Source: Pelagisphaera sp964404745 (GTDB lineage: Bacteria > Verrucomicrobiota > Verrucomicrobiia > Opitutales > Opitutaceae). Taken from it: a DNA stretch of 64,000 nucleotides. Position 1 is the first letter of the stretch, and each line of letters opens with the position of its first letter. The notes under the pieces were generated by a model. It was not told where the DNA came from. It saw nothing but the letters and a program-made list of their open reading frames with translations, and did not search any database. Positions 28,090-36,815 of the stretch are shown one piece after another. The DNA lies in NCBI GenBank assembly GCA_964404745.1, contig CAYOLG010000019.1:22302-86301 (forward strand), written 5' to 3'. The position numbers and the translations under genes were made by a program.

Positions 28090-29508
28090 TTATTGGGCGT
28101 TCCTCAAAGGTTCTATCGCGGCCTCGTTTTTGAACTCTATCGCGTGATCTAGGGCTGTTTTGCCAGTCTTGGATACAACGGTGGTATCGACTCCCTCTTC
28201 TATTAGAAACTGTATTAATTCGGGACTTCCGCTTACGGACGCTTCGTGAAGCGGCGTCCCTCCGGCATCGCTCAGCGAGTTGATATCAGATCCGCTGTCC
28301 AATAAAAATTGGACAAGTTCGATACGGTTTTTGGCGGCCGCGAGATGTAGCGGGGTCCAGCCATTCCCGTCTTTAGCAGACAAGTCGGCTCCAGCTTGGA
28401 CGACTGCTTTTGTTGCCTGAGAGTCATTTCTGCTGATGGCGATGTGCAAAGCGGTTTGACCGCTATTGGTGGCGATATTCGGATCTGCTTCCTGTTCCAA
28501 TAGAATAGAAACGATATCTAGCTTCTTCCTCAGAATCGCATGGTGGAGCGGGGTGTAGCTGCCACGGCCAGGGTTATTGAGAAGCCCTGGATCGTTGGCA
28601 AGGTGCCGAAGCGTGTCTTCCAAGTCGCCCCTGGCGATTGCGTGCTCAATAGATTCATGCACGACGATGGGGGCGATTTCCGATTCTATACCGGGATCTG
28701 GAATTTCCAGTCCTGCAGTCCAAGCGATTCCATTGAGAACGAGCTTTCGCGCTCCAGGATGGTTCCAATTGTAGTGAAAATGCCCGCCGGTAAAGCCAAA
28801 GCCTCGCTGGCCATCTGAGCCAATATGAGCCCAGGCGAGAGATTGTGGAAGGCCGCTTGAAACGGCCTCGCGAACGGTCGGGTTTCCGGTTCTAGGTCCA
28901 TCTTCCCCGAGGGAAGAAAGCGGGGGAACCGTTTGAAGCAGATGAATGATGCGGGCCGATTCGGGCTTAAACTTCATGTGATAGTACCACTCATCCTCGA
29001 GCTCTAGGTTCTCGATGCCGCTATTTATTGGGTGCTCTGCAAAGTGCGGCGCTTTCGGGGTCCACACCGGGTTGACGGACCAATCGACTTTAAAATAGCC
29101 ACCAATGGCGTTTTCCAAAAAACCGTCTAATTCGGGTTCGCCGGGCTCGAGGGCATAGTGCAGCACGGCAAATCCGGTCCCGGTATCGTGGAGTTCGTTG
29201 AGAATCGCAGCCTTTCCTCGGGCTACATGCTTTTCGTTCCCATCGGAATAGATAACGATGGCGTCAGCGCTTTTCAGGATCGCTCGATCGTCTGGCCAGC
29301 CATTGACCACCTCCGTTTCCACAGGCAAGCCGCTCCGATCGAGGCAGCTGGCGAGGAGTTCGCAACCTGCGGGGAATTCGTGCTTATTCCACCCATGGCT
29401 AGGTTCGCCAGCGATAAACAGAATTCGTTTTGTTTCAGCCAAGGTTGGGAGAGATCCTGCCGCAGCGAGGCATAGGCAGACGGATACAATAGATGAGAGC
29501 GATTTCAT
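28090..29508 (-). CDS. Exported ThuA-domain protein fused to ankyrin repeats
   Basis: The ATG at 29508 opens a 472-residue protein with a signal peptide (residues 1-24, ending TLAETK). Residues about 26-265 are a ThuA (trehalose-utilisation, glutamine-amidotransferase-like) domain: ILFIAGEPSHGWNKHEF at the start, ADAIVIYSDG, GTGFAVLHYALEPG, and RGFGFTGGHFHYNWNHPGARKLVLNGIAWTAG at the end. Residues about 300-465 form five ankyrin repeats with repeated TPLHHAI, TALHIAIS, TPLHLAAA and TPLHEAS cores. The ThuA module may bind carbohydrate and the ankyrins a protein partner. An alternative start 15 codons upstream would precede the signal peptide. Confidence 0.88.
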   Translation of the reverse strand: MKSLSSIVSVCLCLAAAGSLPTLAETKRILFIAGEPSHGWNKHEFPAGCELLASCLDRSGLPVETEVVNGWPDDRAILKSADAIVIYSDGNEKHVARGKAAILNELHDTGTGFAVLHYALEPGEPELDGFLENAIGGYFKVDWSVNPVWTPKAPHFAEHPINSGIENLELEDEWYYHMKFKPESARIIHLLQTVPPLSSLGEDGPRTGNPTVREAVSSGLPQSLAWAHIGSDGQRGFGFTGGHFHYNWNHPGARKLVLNGIAWTAGLEIPDPGIESEIAPIVVHESIEHAIARGDLEDTLRHLANDPGLLNNPGRGSYTPLHHAILRKKLDIVSILLEQEADPNIATNSGQTALHIAISRNDSQATKAVVQAGADLSAKDGNGWTPLHLAAAKNRIELVQFLLDSGSDINSLSDAGGTPLHEASVSGSPELIQFLIEEGVDTTVVSKTGKTALDHAIEFKNEAAIEPLRNAQ

Positions 29509-29588
29509 AGGAAACTTCGCTCGATTATCCGACGCTAGATCGGACAGGGGCAAGATTTGATTGCCGCCCCAGCCGAAGGGAACAGCTC

Positions 29589-30181
29589 TCAGTCCTCGCA
29601 GAGCTTGAGCTTTAGTGGAGATGGTTTATCCGCTTTTGGAGGACTTGATTCCTCGGTTTGAGAATCGCTAGCCGATGACCGGCATGGGGTCTGCTCGAGC
29701 AGGCTTCGTTGTTCTTCGGCGCTGTATTGGCCCCGACAAGCTGTCTCCTTGGGGCGTTTGGGTTGTAGTCGGGATCGTAGTCTTGACAGATAGGCCCTCT
29801 AATCGAGAGCTCGCGGCTTTCAGGGCTCCTCTGAATGGTTTTGGGTTCTCCGCTTCTAAGTTTTGGCGGCTCGTGAGGGTCTAATAAGGAAGGTTTTTCT
29901 TGCGGTTTGGATTTGAGGAAGGGCGGAACCTCCGAATCTGCCTTTCCGATATGCATCTTCTTTTTGGCGGCTGATCTGCATTTGAGAATGATGGCAATTA
30001 AGATGACAAAGGCACTTCTGGCTCCTATCCCGCCGTCCTTCAGCGTGAGGGCCTGCCGATCCATCGATTCAAACTAGGTGATCAGAGGCCGAATGCGATC
30101 GCGGATCGATGGTGAAACGGTCTCGGTTGATTCAGGCTTGGAGCTGGAAAGGGTAAATGTCTCTTGTTGCTGGTTGTTCAT
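29589..30181 (-). pseudogene. Decayed gene for a hypothetical protein
   Basis: On the minus strand a coding-like frame begins MNNQQQETFTLSSS at 30181, runs through SIRDRIRPLIT, meets TAG at 30076-30074 and continues in the same frame with FESMDRQALTLKDGGIGARS, a hydrophobic segment (AFVILIAIILKC) and a proline-rich tail with GPICQDYDPDYNPNAP. Near its end the text reads better in another frame, SQTEESSPPKADKPSPLKLKLCED, which stops at 29591-29589. One nonsense change and one frameshift would explain this. The protein family was not recognised; a single-membrane-segment protein is likely. The decay is inferred from reading-frame continuity only. Confidence 0.45.
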
Positions 30182-30689
30182 CGAGCCAAAGTCGTCGAAG
30201 TCTTTTTGTTTGGCTTGGCTCGTAGATGTGTTTGGAAGGCGATAAGCTGTGGACGCTCGGCCGGTCTAGAGAGGGTCCGGAGCTTGGCCTACGCTGATCA
30301 TAGACTCGGGGAAACCGGTTAATTTGAAGACCCTTCCTTTCAAAAAATGGGCTTGGCGGATTCCGCTATAGTCAAGAACCTAGCGATTTCCAACTGCTAG
30401 CGTCGTGTTGGGGCGCCTCAGTTCTTCCAGTAGCTCAGCTCCAGATCGCCGCTTGCGAGGCAACGCAGCAAATCAAAGCTAGCATTAACGAGAGGACGCA
30501 ACATGCAGGACGCCTGCAGCGTAGCATTGGAGAATGTCTCGCAGCATCGTATCGGACGCTCTGGAGCTCCCTTGAATTCCATTTAACCATTCCCGTTTAT
30601 CCATTCTCTCACAGATGGCGTAGGGAGCTCTGTTCACTGCCTTACAATTCTGGATTGTAAATTAGCGAAGCATAGTCATTTTATTTAAT
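30182..30689. other. Gene-poor stretch
   Basis: These 508 bases hold no convincing gene. The decayed frame at 29589-30181 can be extended upstream on the minus strand to a TAG at 30268-30266 without a further start. A perfect inverted repeat lies near the right end (30642-30660). Nothing else was recognised. Confidence 0.6.
30642..30660. promoter_or_regulatory. Inverted repeat TTACAAT-N5-ATTGTAA, possible operator
   Basis: TTACAAT at 30642-30648 and ATTGTAA at 30654-30660 are perfect seven-base arms with a five-base spacer. The repeat lies 30-48 bases ahead of the PDZ lipoprotein start at 30690, where a regulator would bind. The regulator is not known. Confidence 0.45.
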
Positions 30690-31793
30690 GTGAGAGGGAA
30701 ACGTATAGGGTTGGGCCTCGTGATGCTAATCAGCCTTTGGGGTTGCCAATCGACACAGCTTTCGGTCGAGGAACGGGAACGCCGCAAGCAAGAGGAGCGG
30801 GCCCTTAAAGAACGGTACTTGAACCGCATCCAATCTGTCGAAACATCGGTCTACGAGTCAATGGAAGTCTTGGCCCCTAAGGTGGCGGACTATAATCGAG
30901 ACGAGTTGTACGGCTATTCCGGGGCGGTTTTTGTGACCGACTTGTTTTATCCCTTTGAGCTTTCGGGAGTTGCTCGGGAGAGGGGCTTTGGCAGCCAGGT
31001 GGTCGTTAGGCATGTTTTCGAAGGTTCTCCGGCCGATGGAGCGGGTCTTTTGCTGGGGGATCAACTGATACGCTTAAACGGGAAACGGGTGCCTAGAGGA
31101 GAGCAAGGAGCAAGCTTTATTGTCGGCAAGCTGAAAAAGTTGTGGCTCCTGGATGAACCAAATACCGTTGTCGTGAATAGGAATGGTCGAGAGCTGAGCT
31201 TTGAGATCTCTGCTGAGAACTCGGTGTACTACAGTATCTTAGTAACACCGTATCTTGGAGGGGAGGAACCTGCCTACGCGGAAGGGAAGGCCATCTATTT
31301 TTCGTTAGAAGGATTGGAAGGCTTGGAGGAAGCGCAGTTCCACTACGTTTGCGCTTATGCTCTGGTGCAGAATGTCATGAAGCACGCTAAGATGAAGGGC
31401 CAGAACGAGCTATTAGGCGGGGTGATTGATGTGGCCGCCATGCTCTACGGGGTCAATACCGTTGGCGTCTTTGGCAATCTTGGCCGTAACGCCCAAAAGG
31501 CGGGATTTCTCATCGAATCAGATTTGCTAGCGCTTTACGCATTGGCTAGCGCTGGAATCGATATCAACGACTACCCGGCGTTTTGGGAGGAGCGATTGCG
31601 AGACAGAAACGGGCAATTGAGCCGTATAAATCAAGATAGGCTCGATGCAATGAGGCAGGTCATCAATGAGATTGAGGTCAAACGGCAAGCTGGCGAGGCA
31701 ATTTATCCGACGGAGTATCTCTCTGGCGAATGGAAGCTCGATGACTGGAGAAATCAGTTGGAAAGCTCGGATTCTGCGCTGGAAGATGCCTGA
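30690..31793 (+). CDS. PDZ-domain lipoprotein resembling an M48 metalloprotease without its zinc site
   Basis: The GTG at 30690 opens a 367-residue lipoprotein with a signal and lipobox (LISLWGC). A PDZ-like domain spans about residues 90-175: VVRHVFEGSPADGAGLLLGDQLIRLNGKRV. The region from about 205 to 305 follows the layout of M48 peptidases coupled to PDZ domains: AQFHYVCAYALVQNVMKHAKM stands where HELAHN would be, and ESDLLALYALASAGID stands where EADYVGLYILARAGFD would be. The HExxH histidines and glutamate are replaced, so proteolysis is unlikely. The tail resembles FWERL-type family ends. It may serve as a scaffold or chaperone. Confidence 0.72.
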   Translation: MRGKRIGLGLVMLISLWGCQSTQLSVEERERRKQEERALKERYLNRIQSVETSVYESMEVLAPKVADYNRDELYGYSGAVFVTDLFYPFELSGVARERGFGSQVVVRHVFEGSPADGAGLLLGDQLIRLNGKRVPRGEQGASFIVGKLKKLWLLDEPNTVVVNRNGRELSFEISAENSVYYSILVTPYLGGEEPAYAEGKAIYFSLEGLEGLEEAQFHYVCAYALVQNVMKHAKMKGQNELLGGVIDVAAMLYGVNTVGVFGNLGRNAQKAGFLIESDLLALYALASAGIDINDYPAFWEERLRDRNGQLSRINQDRLDAMRQVINEIEVKRQAGEAIYPTEYLSGEWKLDDWRNQLESSDSALEDA

Positions 31794-31860
31794 TTGAATT
31801 TTTGGACGCGATTGTAACCAATCTCTGACCGGGCGTGTATCATATGGCGGAGGGAAATCA

Positions 31861-32838
31861 ATGACTATTAAATCTATCATCCACTTAACTGCCGCTGTCG
31901 CTTTAGGAAAATTTATTTGGTCGGCTCCGTTGGATACCGGGATCGTTTCTGACGATGCCAAATGGCTCGCCCATTTAGACATGCAAGCCTTGAAGGATTC
32001 GACGATCGGGCTGTTTGCTTTGGCCAGGGTCAAGGAGGAGATTGCCAAGGAGAACGATACCCTAATTTCGATCGATATCGATCTTGTCGCTGAGGAGCTG
32101 CACTCGGTAACGGCGTATGGCACGAGTTTCGATAAAGAGTCGGACAAAAACAGCGTTTTGATCGTGCGCACGGGTCCTCGAGCCCGTTCGATCATCGATT
32201 CCCACATAGCAAGTATGGAATGGGAATTGGAAGGTAAAACGGGAATCAAACGGCTCGATGACAAAGCCCATGATACCTATCTGATAGGAAACGAAGTGTA
32301 CGCCTCTTTCCTAAGGGACGATTTATGGGTATCCAGCAAGTCTTACGATCAGATCGAAAAGGCTCTGCGGGTTATCGACGGCGAGACGCGGAATCTAGAT
32401 GCGAGCGATTCGGATTTGCTGATCAAGGAGGGTTCGGGGTTCTTCTTTTTGGCTACCGCCAATGGTTTGGATAGCCTTGGAGACGTTCCGCCTCAGGCGA
32501 AAATCCTACAGAAGGCCAAGGGGGCACAGTTGGGGCTAGGAGAAAGGGGAGACATGTTTCGGGCTAACTTGGCTCTATCTACTCCGGATGCCGAGGTATC
32601 GAGCCAGCTTTCGCGCATCGTTCAAGGATTGGTGGCGCTAGCGTCATTTGCCGAAGTAGGTAATGAAAGTTTAAATACATTAATGAATAATCTGGACGTT
32701 GAAGAGTCGGATCGCTATGTCTCTTTCGATATAGAATATCCAGTGGTGGGTCTGATTAAAATTCTCAAAACGCTGGCGGAGCAGCAAAAAGAAAGATCGG
32801 AAGTGGCGGAAGAGCCTGCCGTTGGCGAGGAAGCGTAG
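31861..32838 (+). CDS. Exported protein of unknown function, next to sigma/anti-sigma genes
   Basis: A 325-residue protein with an N-terminal hydrophobic segment likely to be a signal peptide (about residues 1-21, ending near WSAP). The sequence WLAHLDMQALKDSTIGLFALARVKEE at the start of the mature part and KILKTLAEQQKERSEVAEE at the end are not tied to any family I recognise. Alternating strands and helices suggest a globular periplasmic protein. It ends five bases before the ECF sigma gene and is likely in the same operon, so it could be a client or a sensor of that system. Confidence 0.72.
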   Translation: MTIKSIIHLTAAVALGKFIWSAPLDTGIVSDDAKWLAHLDMQALKDSTIGLFALARVKEEIAKENDTLISIDIDLVAEELHSVTAYGTSFDKESDKNSVLIVRTGPRARSIIDSHIASMEWELEGKTGIKRLDDKAHDTYLIGNEVYASFLRDDLWVSSKSYDQIEKALRVIDGETRNLDASDSDLLIKEGSGFFFLATANGLDSLGDVPPQAKILQKAKGAQLGLGERGDMFRANLALSTPDAEVSSQLSRIVQGLVALASFAEVGNESLNTLMNNLDVEESDRYVSFDIEYPVVGLIKILKTLAEQQKERSEVAEEPAVGEEA

Positions 32839-32843
32839 ATAAA

Positions 32844-33428
32844 ATGGGTTGTTGGCGTTCAAATAGCTTAGGGATGTCCAACCTGATAGAGGCTTTGAGC
32901 GGAGAGGCGGCGGATTCACAAGATAGACCGAGTGAGGCTATGTCGTTTGAATCTCTGGTTAGGCAGCACCATGCCAAGCTATTCAATTCTATCTATCGCT
33001 ACACGAAAAACAGGGAGGACGCGGAAACCTTGACTTAAGACGCCTTCGTGAAGGCCTTTCGCAATTTCCATCGCCACGATAATAATTATCCGTTCGGGTA
33101 TTGGCTCTTCACCATTGGGCGGCGTACGGTGTTCAATCGCTTTCGCCGGGCCAAGAAGATGGAGCCCTTGGAATTCGATTTGGCTGACGGCGAGATGTGC
33201 CCAGACGGAGCAGCAGAGGCATCCGGTACGCGAACCTCCATTTGGGAGGCGGCGAAAAGTCTTAAGTCGGGTCATCGGGAAGCCCTCGTTTTGAAACATG
33301 TCGAAGGTTTGTCTATTGAGGAGATCGCTAGGGTGACGGGAAAGACAAAAGCCAACGTGAAGATCATATTGTTTCGAGCTAGGAGTCGGCTAAAGAAATC
33401 CATAAAATATAGGAATTGTCATGAATAA
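32844..33428 (+). pseudogene. ECF-type RNA polymerase sigma factor interrupted by an in-frame stop
   Basis: The reading frame encodes an extracytoplasmic-function sigma factor with both core regions. Region 2 shows SFESLVRQHHAKLFNSIYRYTKNREDAETLT, then TAA at 33036-33038, then DAFVKAFRNFHRHD and PFGYWLFTIGRRTVFNRFRR in the same frame. Region 4 shows REALVLKHVEGLSIEEIARVTGKTKANVKIILFRARSRLKK. The stop occupies the place of the conserved glutamine of the LTQ-D-F motif, so one CAA to TAA change explains it. GAGGAAG lies ten bases before the ATG at 32844. The last eight bases overlap the anti-sigma-like gene. Readthrough, a sequencing error or real inactivation are all possible. Confidence 0.82.
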
Positions 33429-33972
33429 ACGAATACTTGAATTTCTCGTGGAGTGTCACGAGGTGTCGGACAGGCCGATGCCAGTTTGGCTGGAGCGCCG
33501 ATTGAAATCGGATCCAGAATTGAAAGTAAGCCATGAACGGGAGAGGGAGGTCACACGAAGGCTGTCCAGACGAGACCCGGAAAGCGGAGAGCCCAGCCCT
33601 TTTTTGGCGGAACGAATTATTGCCAATCTCGATGGAACGGAACTAATGAGGGAAACAGCTTTTTCCTGGAAATCGATCACTGTGGCTTTGGTTGCCTGTC
33701 TAACCGTCGCCGTCGCTTTTCATTGGAGTAGCCAAACGAGAGAATCAGATGGACATATTGCCAGGGATGCGGCGGGCGATCGAGAGGCGACTCCGTTGGC
33801 TGCAGGAGAAATCCCGTTTTATCAGGCTGAAGGGCTCCTTTCGGATACGGATTGGAAGAATCCCCTGAATCAGGAAATCGAGCGTTTCTTAAGCGATGCG
33901 AAAGGAGCTGTCGGCTTTCGAGCGGAAAGCTTTCTGCCTACCACCGTTCTCGATACTGAGCAGAAGGGCTGA
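33421..33972 (+). CDS. Putative membrane-bound anti-sigma factor
   Basis: The 183-residue protein starts within the end of the ECF sigma gene (eight-base overlap), the classic sign of a sigma/anti-sigma pair. Its cytoplasmic N-terminus (about residues 1-80) is charged and helical, one membrane segment lies at about 84-102 (SITVALVACLTVAVAF), and a short outer part follows. No zinc-binding HxxxCxxC motif is seen. It is assigned by position and topology only. If the sigma gene is dead, this gene has lost its main target. Confidence 0.6.
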   Translation: MNKRILEFLVECHEVSDRPMPVWLERRLKSDPELKVSHEREREVTRRLSRRDPESGEPSPFLAERIIANLDGTELMRETAFSWKSITVALVACLTVAVAFHWSSQTRESDGHIARDAAGDREATPLAAGEIPFYQAEGLLSDTDWKNPLNQEIERFLSDAKGAVGFRAESFLPTTVLDTEQKG

Positions 33973-33977
33973 CCTTT

Positions 33978-36641
33978 TTAGAGATCAAAGGTGTCGATCA
34001 CCTTTGTCAATTTGGAGGGATTAGAGCCGCCTCCCATGGCGAAATCCGGTTTGCCGCCGCCTTTCCCATCGAGTTGGGCTGTCAGCGCTCTAATGATGTC
34101 GCCCGCTTTGTGCCCTTCGGAAATCGCTTGCGGGGAGGCTAAAGCGACGACACTGGCCTTTCCATTGATCTCTGCTCCAAGAATGGCGACCCCTTCGCCG
34201 AGTTTGCTGAGGAGATTGGCTCCGAGCTGTCTTAAGGCGTTGGGGTTTTCTGCTGAGACGACCGCTTTTACTACCTTGAGTGAGCCCTTGATGTTTGCCG
34301 CGGAAGCGAGTTCGTCGGCGAGGTTCCCTGCTGCCTTTTGTTCGACCGCCCTCATGCGCTTTTCCAGCTCGGCATTGCGGGCGAGTAGAGATTCGACTTT
34401 CGCAACGATCTCTCTCTCGGGAGTAGAAAGGTCCTCAGACAAGCGCGAAAGGATTGATTCCATGTCATGAACCAGCTTGAAGGCTCGGGGTCCGACGATG
34501 GCTTCGATACGACGCGCGCCTGCCGCGATAGCCGACTCGGAAACAATCTTCAGCAGGCCAATTTCTCCGGTGGCTTTAACATGGGTGCCTCCACAGAGCT
34601 CCTTGGAAAACCCGCCAATGTCGACGACGCGCACCCGATCGCCGTACTTGTCTCCGAAGAAAGCGATGACGTTGTCGGGTTTTTGGTCGAAGTCCGTCTC
34701 GTACCATCGGCAACGGGTATTCTCCAGTTGCCGCTCGTTGCAGAGCGATTCGATCTTGTCCAGCTCTTCCGGTTTGATGCCCTCGTAGTGGGAAAAATCG
34801 AAACGCAAACGCTCATCGTCGACATAGGATCCCGCTTGCTGAACATGAGAGCCCAGAACTTCTCGCAGGGCCCAGTGGAGAATGTGGGTGGCTGAATGGT
34901 GTCGCTCGATATTCTTGCGTCGTTCAGGATCGACGAGAAGATTGGCTGTCGATCCTTCGAGTCCGGAGACGTCTCCGCTTACCTTATGCAGGAAACGCCC
35001 GCTCGCATCCTTGATAGTGTCGATCACTTCGAAATCGCGCTCGTCGAATTCGATGTGGCCGCGATCTCCAACTTGCCCCCCCATTTCCGCGTAAAAGGGC
35101 GTGTGATTGAAAACGAGATACGATATTTCATCATCGCCAGCAACAATATCGATTAGTTCAGCTTCATCTGCTAGCGTATCGTATCCAATGAATGGGGTTT
35201 TCTGTCCAGTTCCACCTTCGGCAACCAGGATGTCGGATTTCTTCTGAGAGGCCCGGGCCCGTTTGCGTTGCAAATCCATTTCCATTTCGAACCTTTCGAT
35301 GTCGACGGAAATGCCACGTTGTTTGGCCATGAGTTCAGTCAGGTCAAGTGGGAAGCCGTAAGTATCATAAAGCGTGAATGCGGTTTCTCCGGAAACTTGA
35401 GGAGCGTCCGTGTTCTCCAGATTTTTGGTGGCTTGCTCGAAAAGCTGGATTCCTCGGTCAAGCGTCCGTCCGAAAGATTCCTCCTCAGACAGAATGACTT
35501 TGTGGATTATCTCCCGCTGTTTCCCCAATTCCGGAAAAACGTGTCCCAGTTTTTCGATGACAATAGGCGCCAAGTCGGCAAAAAATCCGGTTTCCAATCC
35601 GAGGCGTCGGCCATACATGACGGCTCGTCTAAGGATTCTTCGAAGCACATAATTGCGTCCCTCGTTCCCTGGGAGAATGCCATCGGCGATGGAGCAAGAT
35701 AGGCAGCGAATATGGTCTGCGAGCACCCGGAATGCGACATCCTTCATCTCCAATTCGCTGATACTATCCAAATTCTCGGGGAGAGTTCGCTGGTAGGCGT
35801 GCCCGGATAAGGCTTCTAACTTGTCGAAGATAGGCTTAAATAAGTCGGAATTGTAGTTGCTGGGTGGCGACGAAAAATCGCTGAAATTCTTCGAGGTCGC
35901 CATAATGCCGGCCACCCTTTCGAAACCCATGCCAGTGTCGACATGCTTGGACTTGAGCGGGACGAAGTTCCCTTCCGGGGTGGCGTTGAACTGGATGAAG
36001 ACCAAGTTCCAGATTTCGATGCAATAGGGCGAGTCTGCGTTTACGAGAGAGCCCCGGGTGTCTCCTGATGGCGTCAGATCGATATGGAGCTCTGAGCAAG
36101 GTCCACAGGGACCGGTGTCGCCCATCATCCAGAAATTGTCTTTCCTATTGCCGTAAACGATATGGACCTCTGGATCGAGTCCGGCTTTTTCGAATACCGC
36201 TTTCCAAATATCGTAAGCTTCCTGGTCGAATTCGGCAGGATCTCCAGATTCCGGTTTGTATACGGTTGCGTAAAGGCGTTCTTTGGGGAATTTCCAAATT
36301 TCGGTGATTAGTTCCCAGGCCCACTCGATGGCTTCGCTTTTGAAATAGTCGCCAAAAGACCAGTTGCCCAGCATTTCAAAGAAAGTGTGGTGATAGGTGT
36401 CGAGTCCAACATCTTCAAGATCGTTATGTTTACCCCCTGCTCGAATGCACTTTTGCGTGTCAGCTGCCCGCGGATAGGGCGCTTCGCGCTCGCCGAGGAA
36501 GTAAGGCACAAACTGGTTCATGCCCGCATTGGTGAAAAGAAGGTTAGGGGCATCCGGCATCAGAGAAGCGGAGGAAACGATCGAGTGTCCCTTCGATTCA
36601 AAATAGTCCAGGAACGATTGGCGAATTTGGTCAGAGGTCAT
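33978..36641 (-). CDS. alaS: Alanine-tRNA ligase
   Basis: A class II synthetase that charges tRNA-Ala and clears mischarged serine or glycine. The 887-residue length is normal. The catalytic domain opens with FLDYFESKGH, PDAPNLLFTNAGMNQFVPYFLG and DTYHHTFFEMLGNWSFGDYFK. The editing domain carries HHSATHILHWAL and the metal-site LCGGTHVKATGEIG. The C-Ala domain ends in GGGKPDFAMGGGSNP. It converges with the anti-sigma gene, with five bases between the stop codons. Confidence 0.96.
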   Translation of the reverse strand: MTSDQIRQSFLDYFESKGHSIVSSASLMPDAPNLLFTNAGMNQFVPYFLGEREAPYPRAADTQKCIRAGGKHNDLEDVGLDTYHHTFFEMLGNWSFGDYFKSEAIEWAWELITEIWKFPKERLYATVYKPESGDPAEFDQEAYDIWKAVFEKAGLDPEVHIVYGNRKDNFWMMGDTGPCGPCSELHIDLTPSGDTRGSLVNADSPYCIEIWNLVFIQFNATPEGNFVPLKSKHVDTGMGFERVAGIMATSKNFSDFSSPPSNYNSDLFKPIFDKLEALSGHAYQRTLPENLDSISELEMKDVAFRVLADHIRCLSCSIADGILPGNEGRNYVLRRILRRAVMYGRRLGLETGFFADLAPIVIEKLGHVFPELGKQREIIHKVILSEEESFGRTLDRGIQLFEQATKNLENTDAPQVSGETAFTLYDTYGFPLDLTELMAKQRGISVDIERFEMEMDLQRKRARASQKKSDILVAEGGTGQKTPFIGYDTLADEAELIDIVAGDDEISYLVFNHTPFYAEMGGQVGDRGHIEFDERDFEVIDTIKDASGRFLHKVSGDVSGLEGSTANLLVDPERRKNIERHHSATHILHWALREVLGSHVQQAGSYVDDERLRFDFSHYEGIKPEELDKIESLCNERQLENTRCRWYETDFDQKPDNVIAFFGDKYGDRVRVVDIGGFSKELCGGTHVKATGEIGLLKIVSESAIAAGARRIEAIVGPRAFKLVHDMESILSRLSEDLSTPEREIVAKVESLLARNAELEKRMRAVEQKAAGNLADELASAANIKGSLKVVKAVVSAENPNALRQLGANLLSKLGEGVAILGAEINGKASVVALASPQAISEGHKAGDIIRALTAQLDGKGGGKPDFAMGGGSNPSKLTKVIDTFDL

Positions 36642-36774
36642 GGTTGTCTATTCGAACCTTCGATGGCTAGAGCGTTTTCTTAGGGTTTTTCTAAAAGGCC
36701 AATTCTCGACGTATTTAGAACTTCGAATGCTGATCCAATGATTTCGCGTTAGAGATCATTCTCTTTACCAGAAA

Positions 36775-36804
36775 ATCCGTGTGAATCCGCGCTCATCCGT
36801 GGTT
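36775..36804. repeat. Three 10-bp ATCCGYG repeats
   Basis: Three consecutive 10-base units lie at 36775-36784, 36785-36794 and 36795-36804: ATCCGTGTGA, ATCCGCGCTC and ATCCGTGGTT. Similar motifs occur between genes in many bacteria, from memory, and their role is not established. It sits between the leuB stop and the alaS start. Confidence 0.6.
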
Positions 36805-36815
36805 TTGATATTCTA

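Noticed and set aside
31527..32264. 245-codon minus-strand frame
   Set aside because: Antisense to the exported protein gene at 31861 and the end of the PDZ lipoprotein; no start context or similarity.
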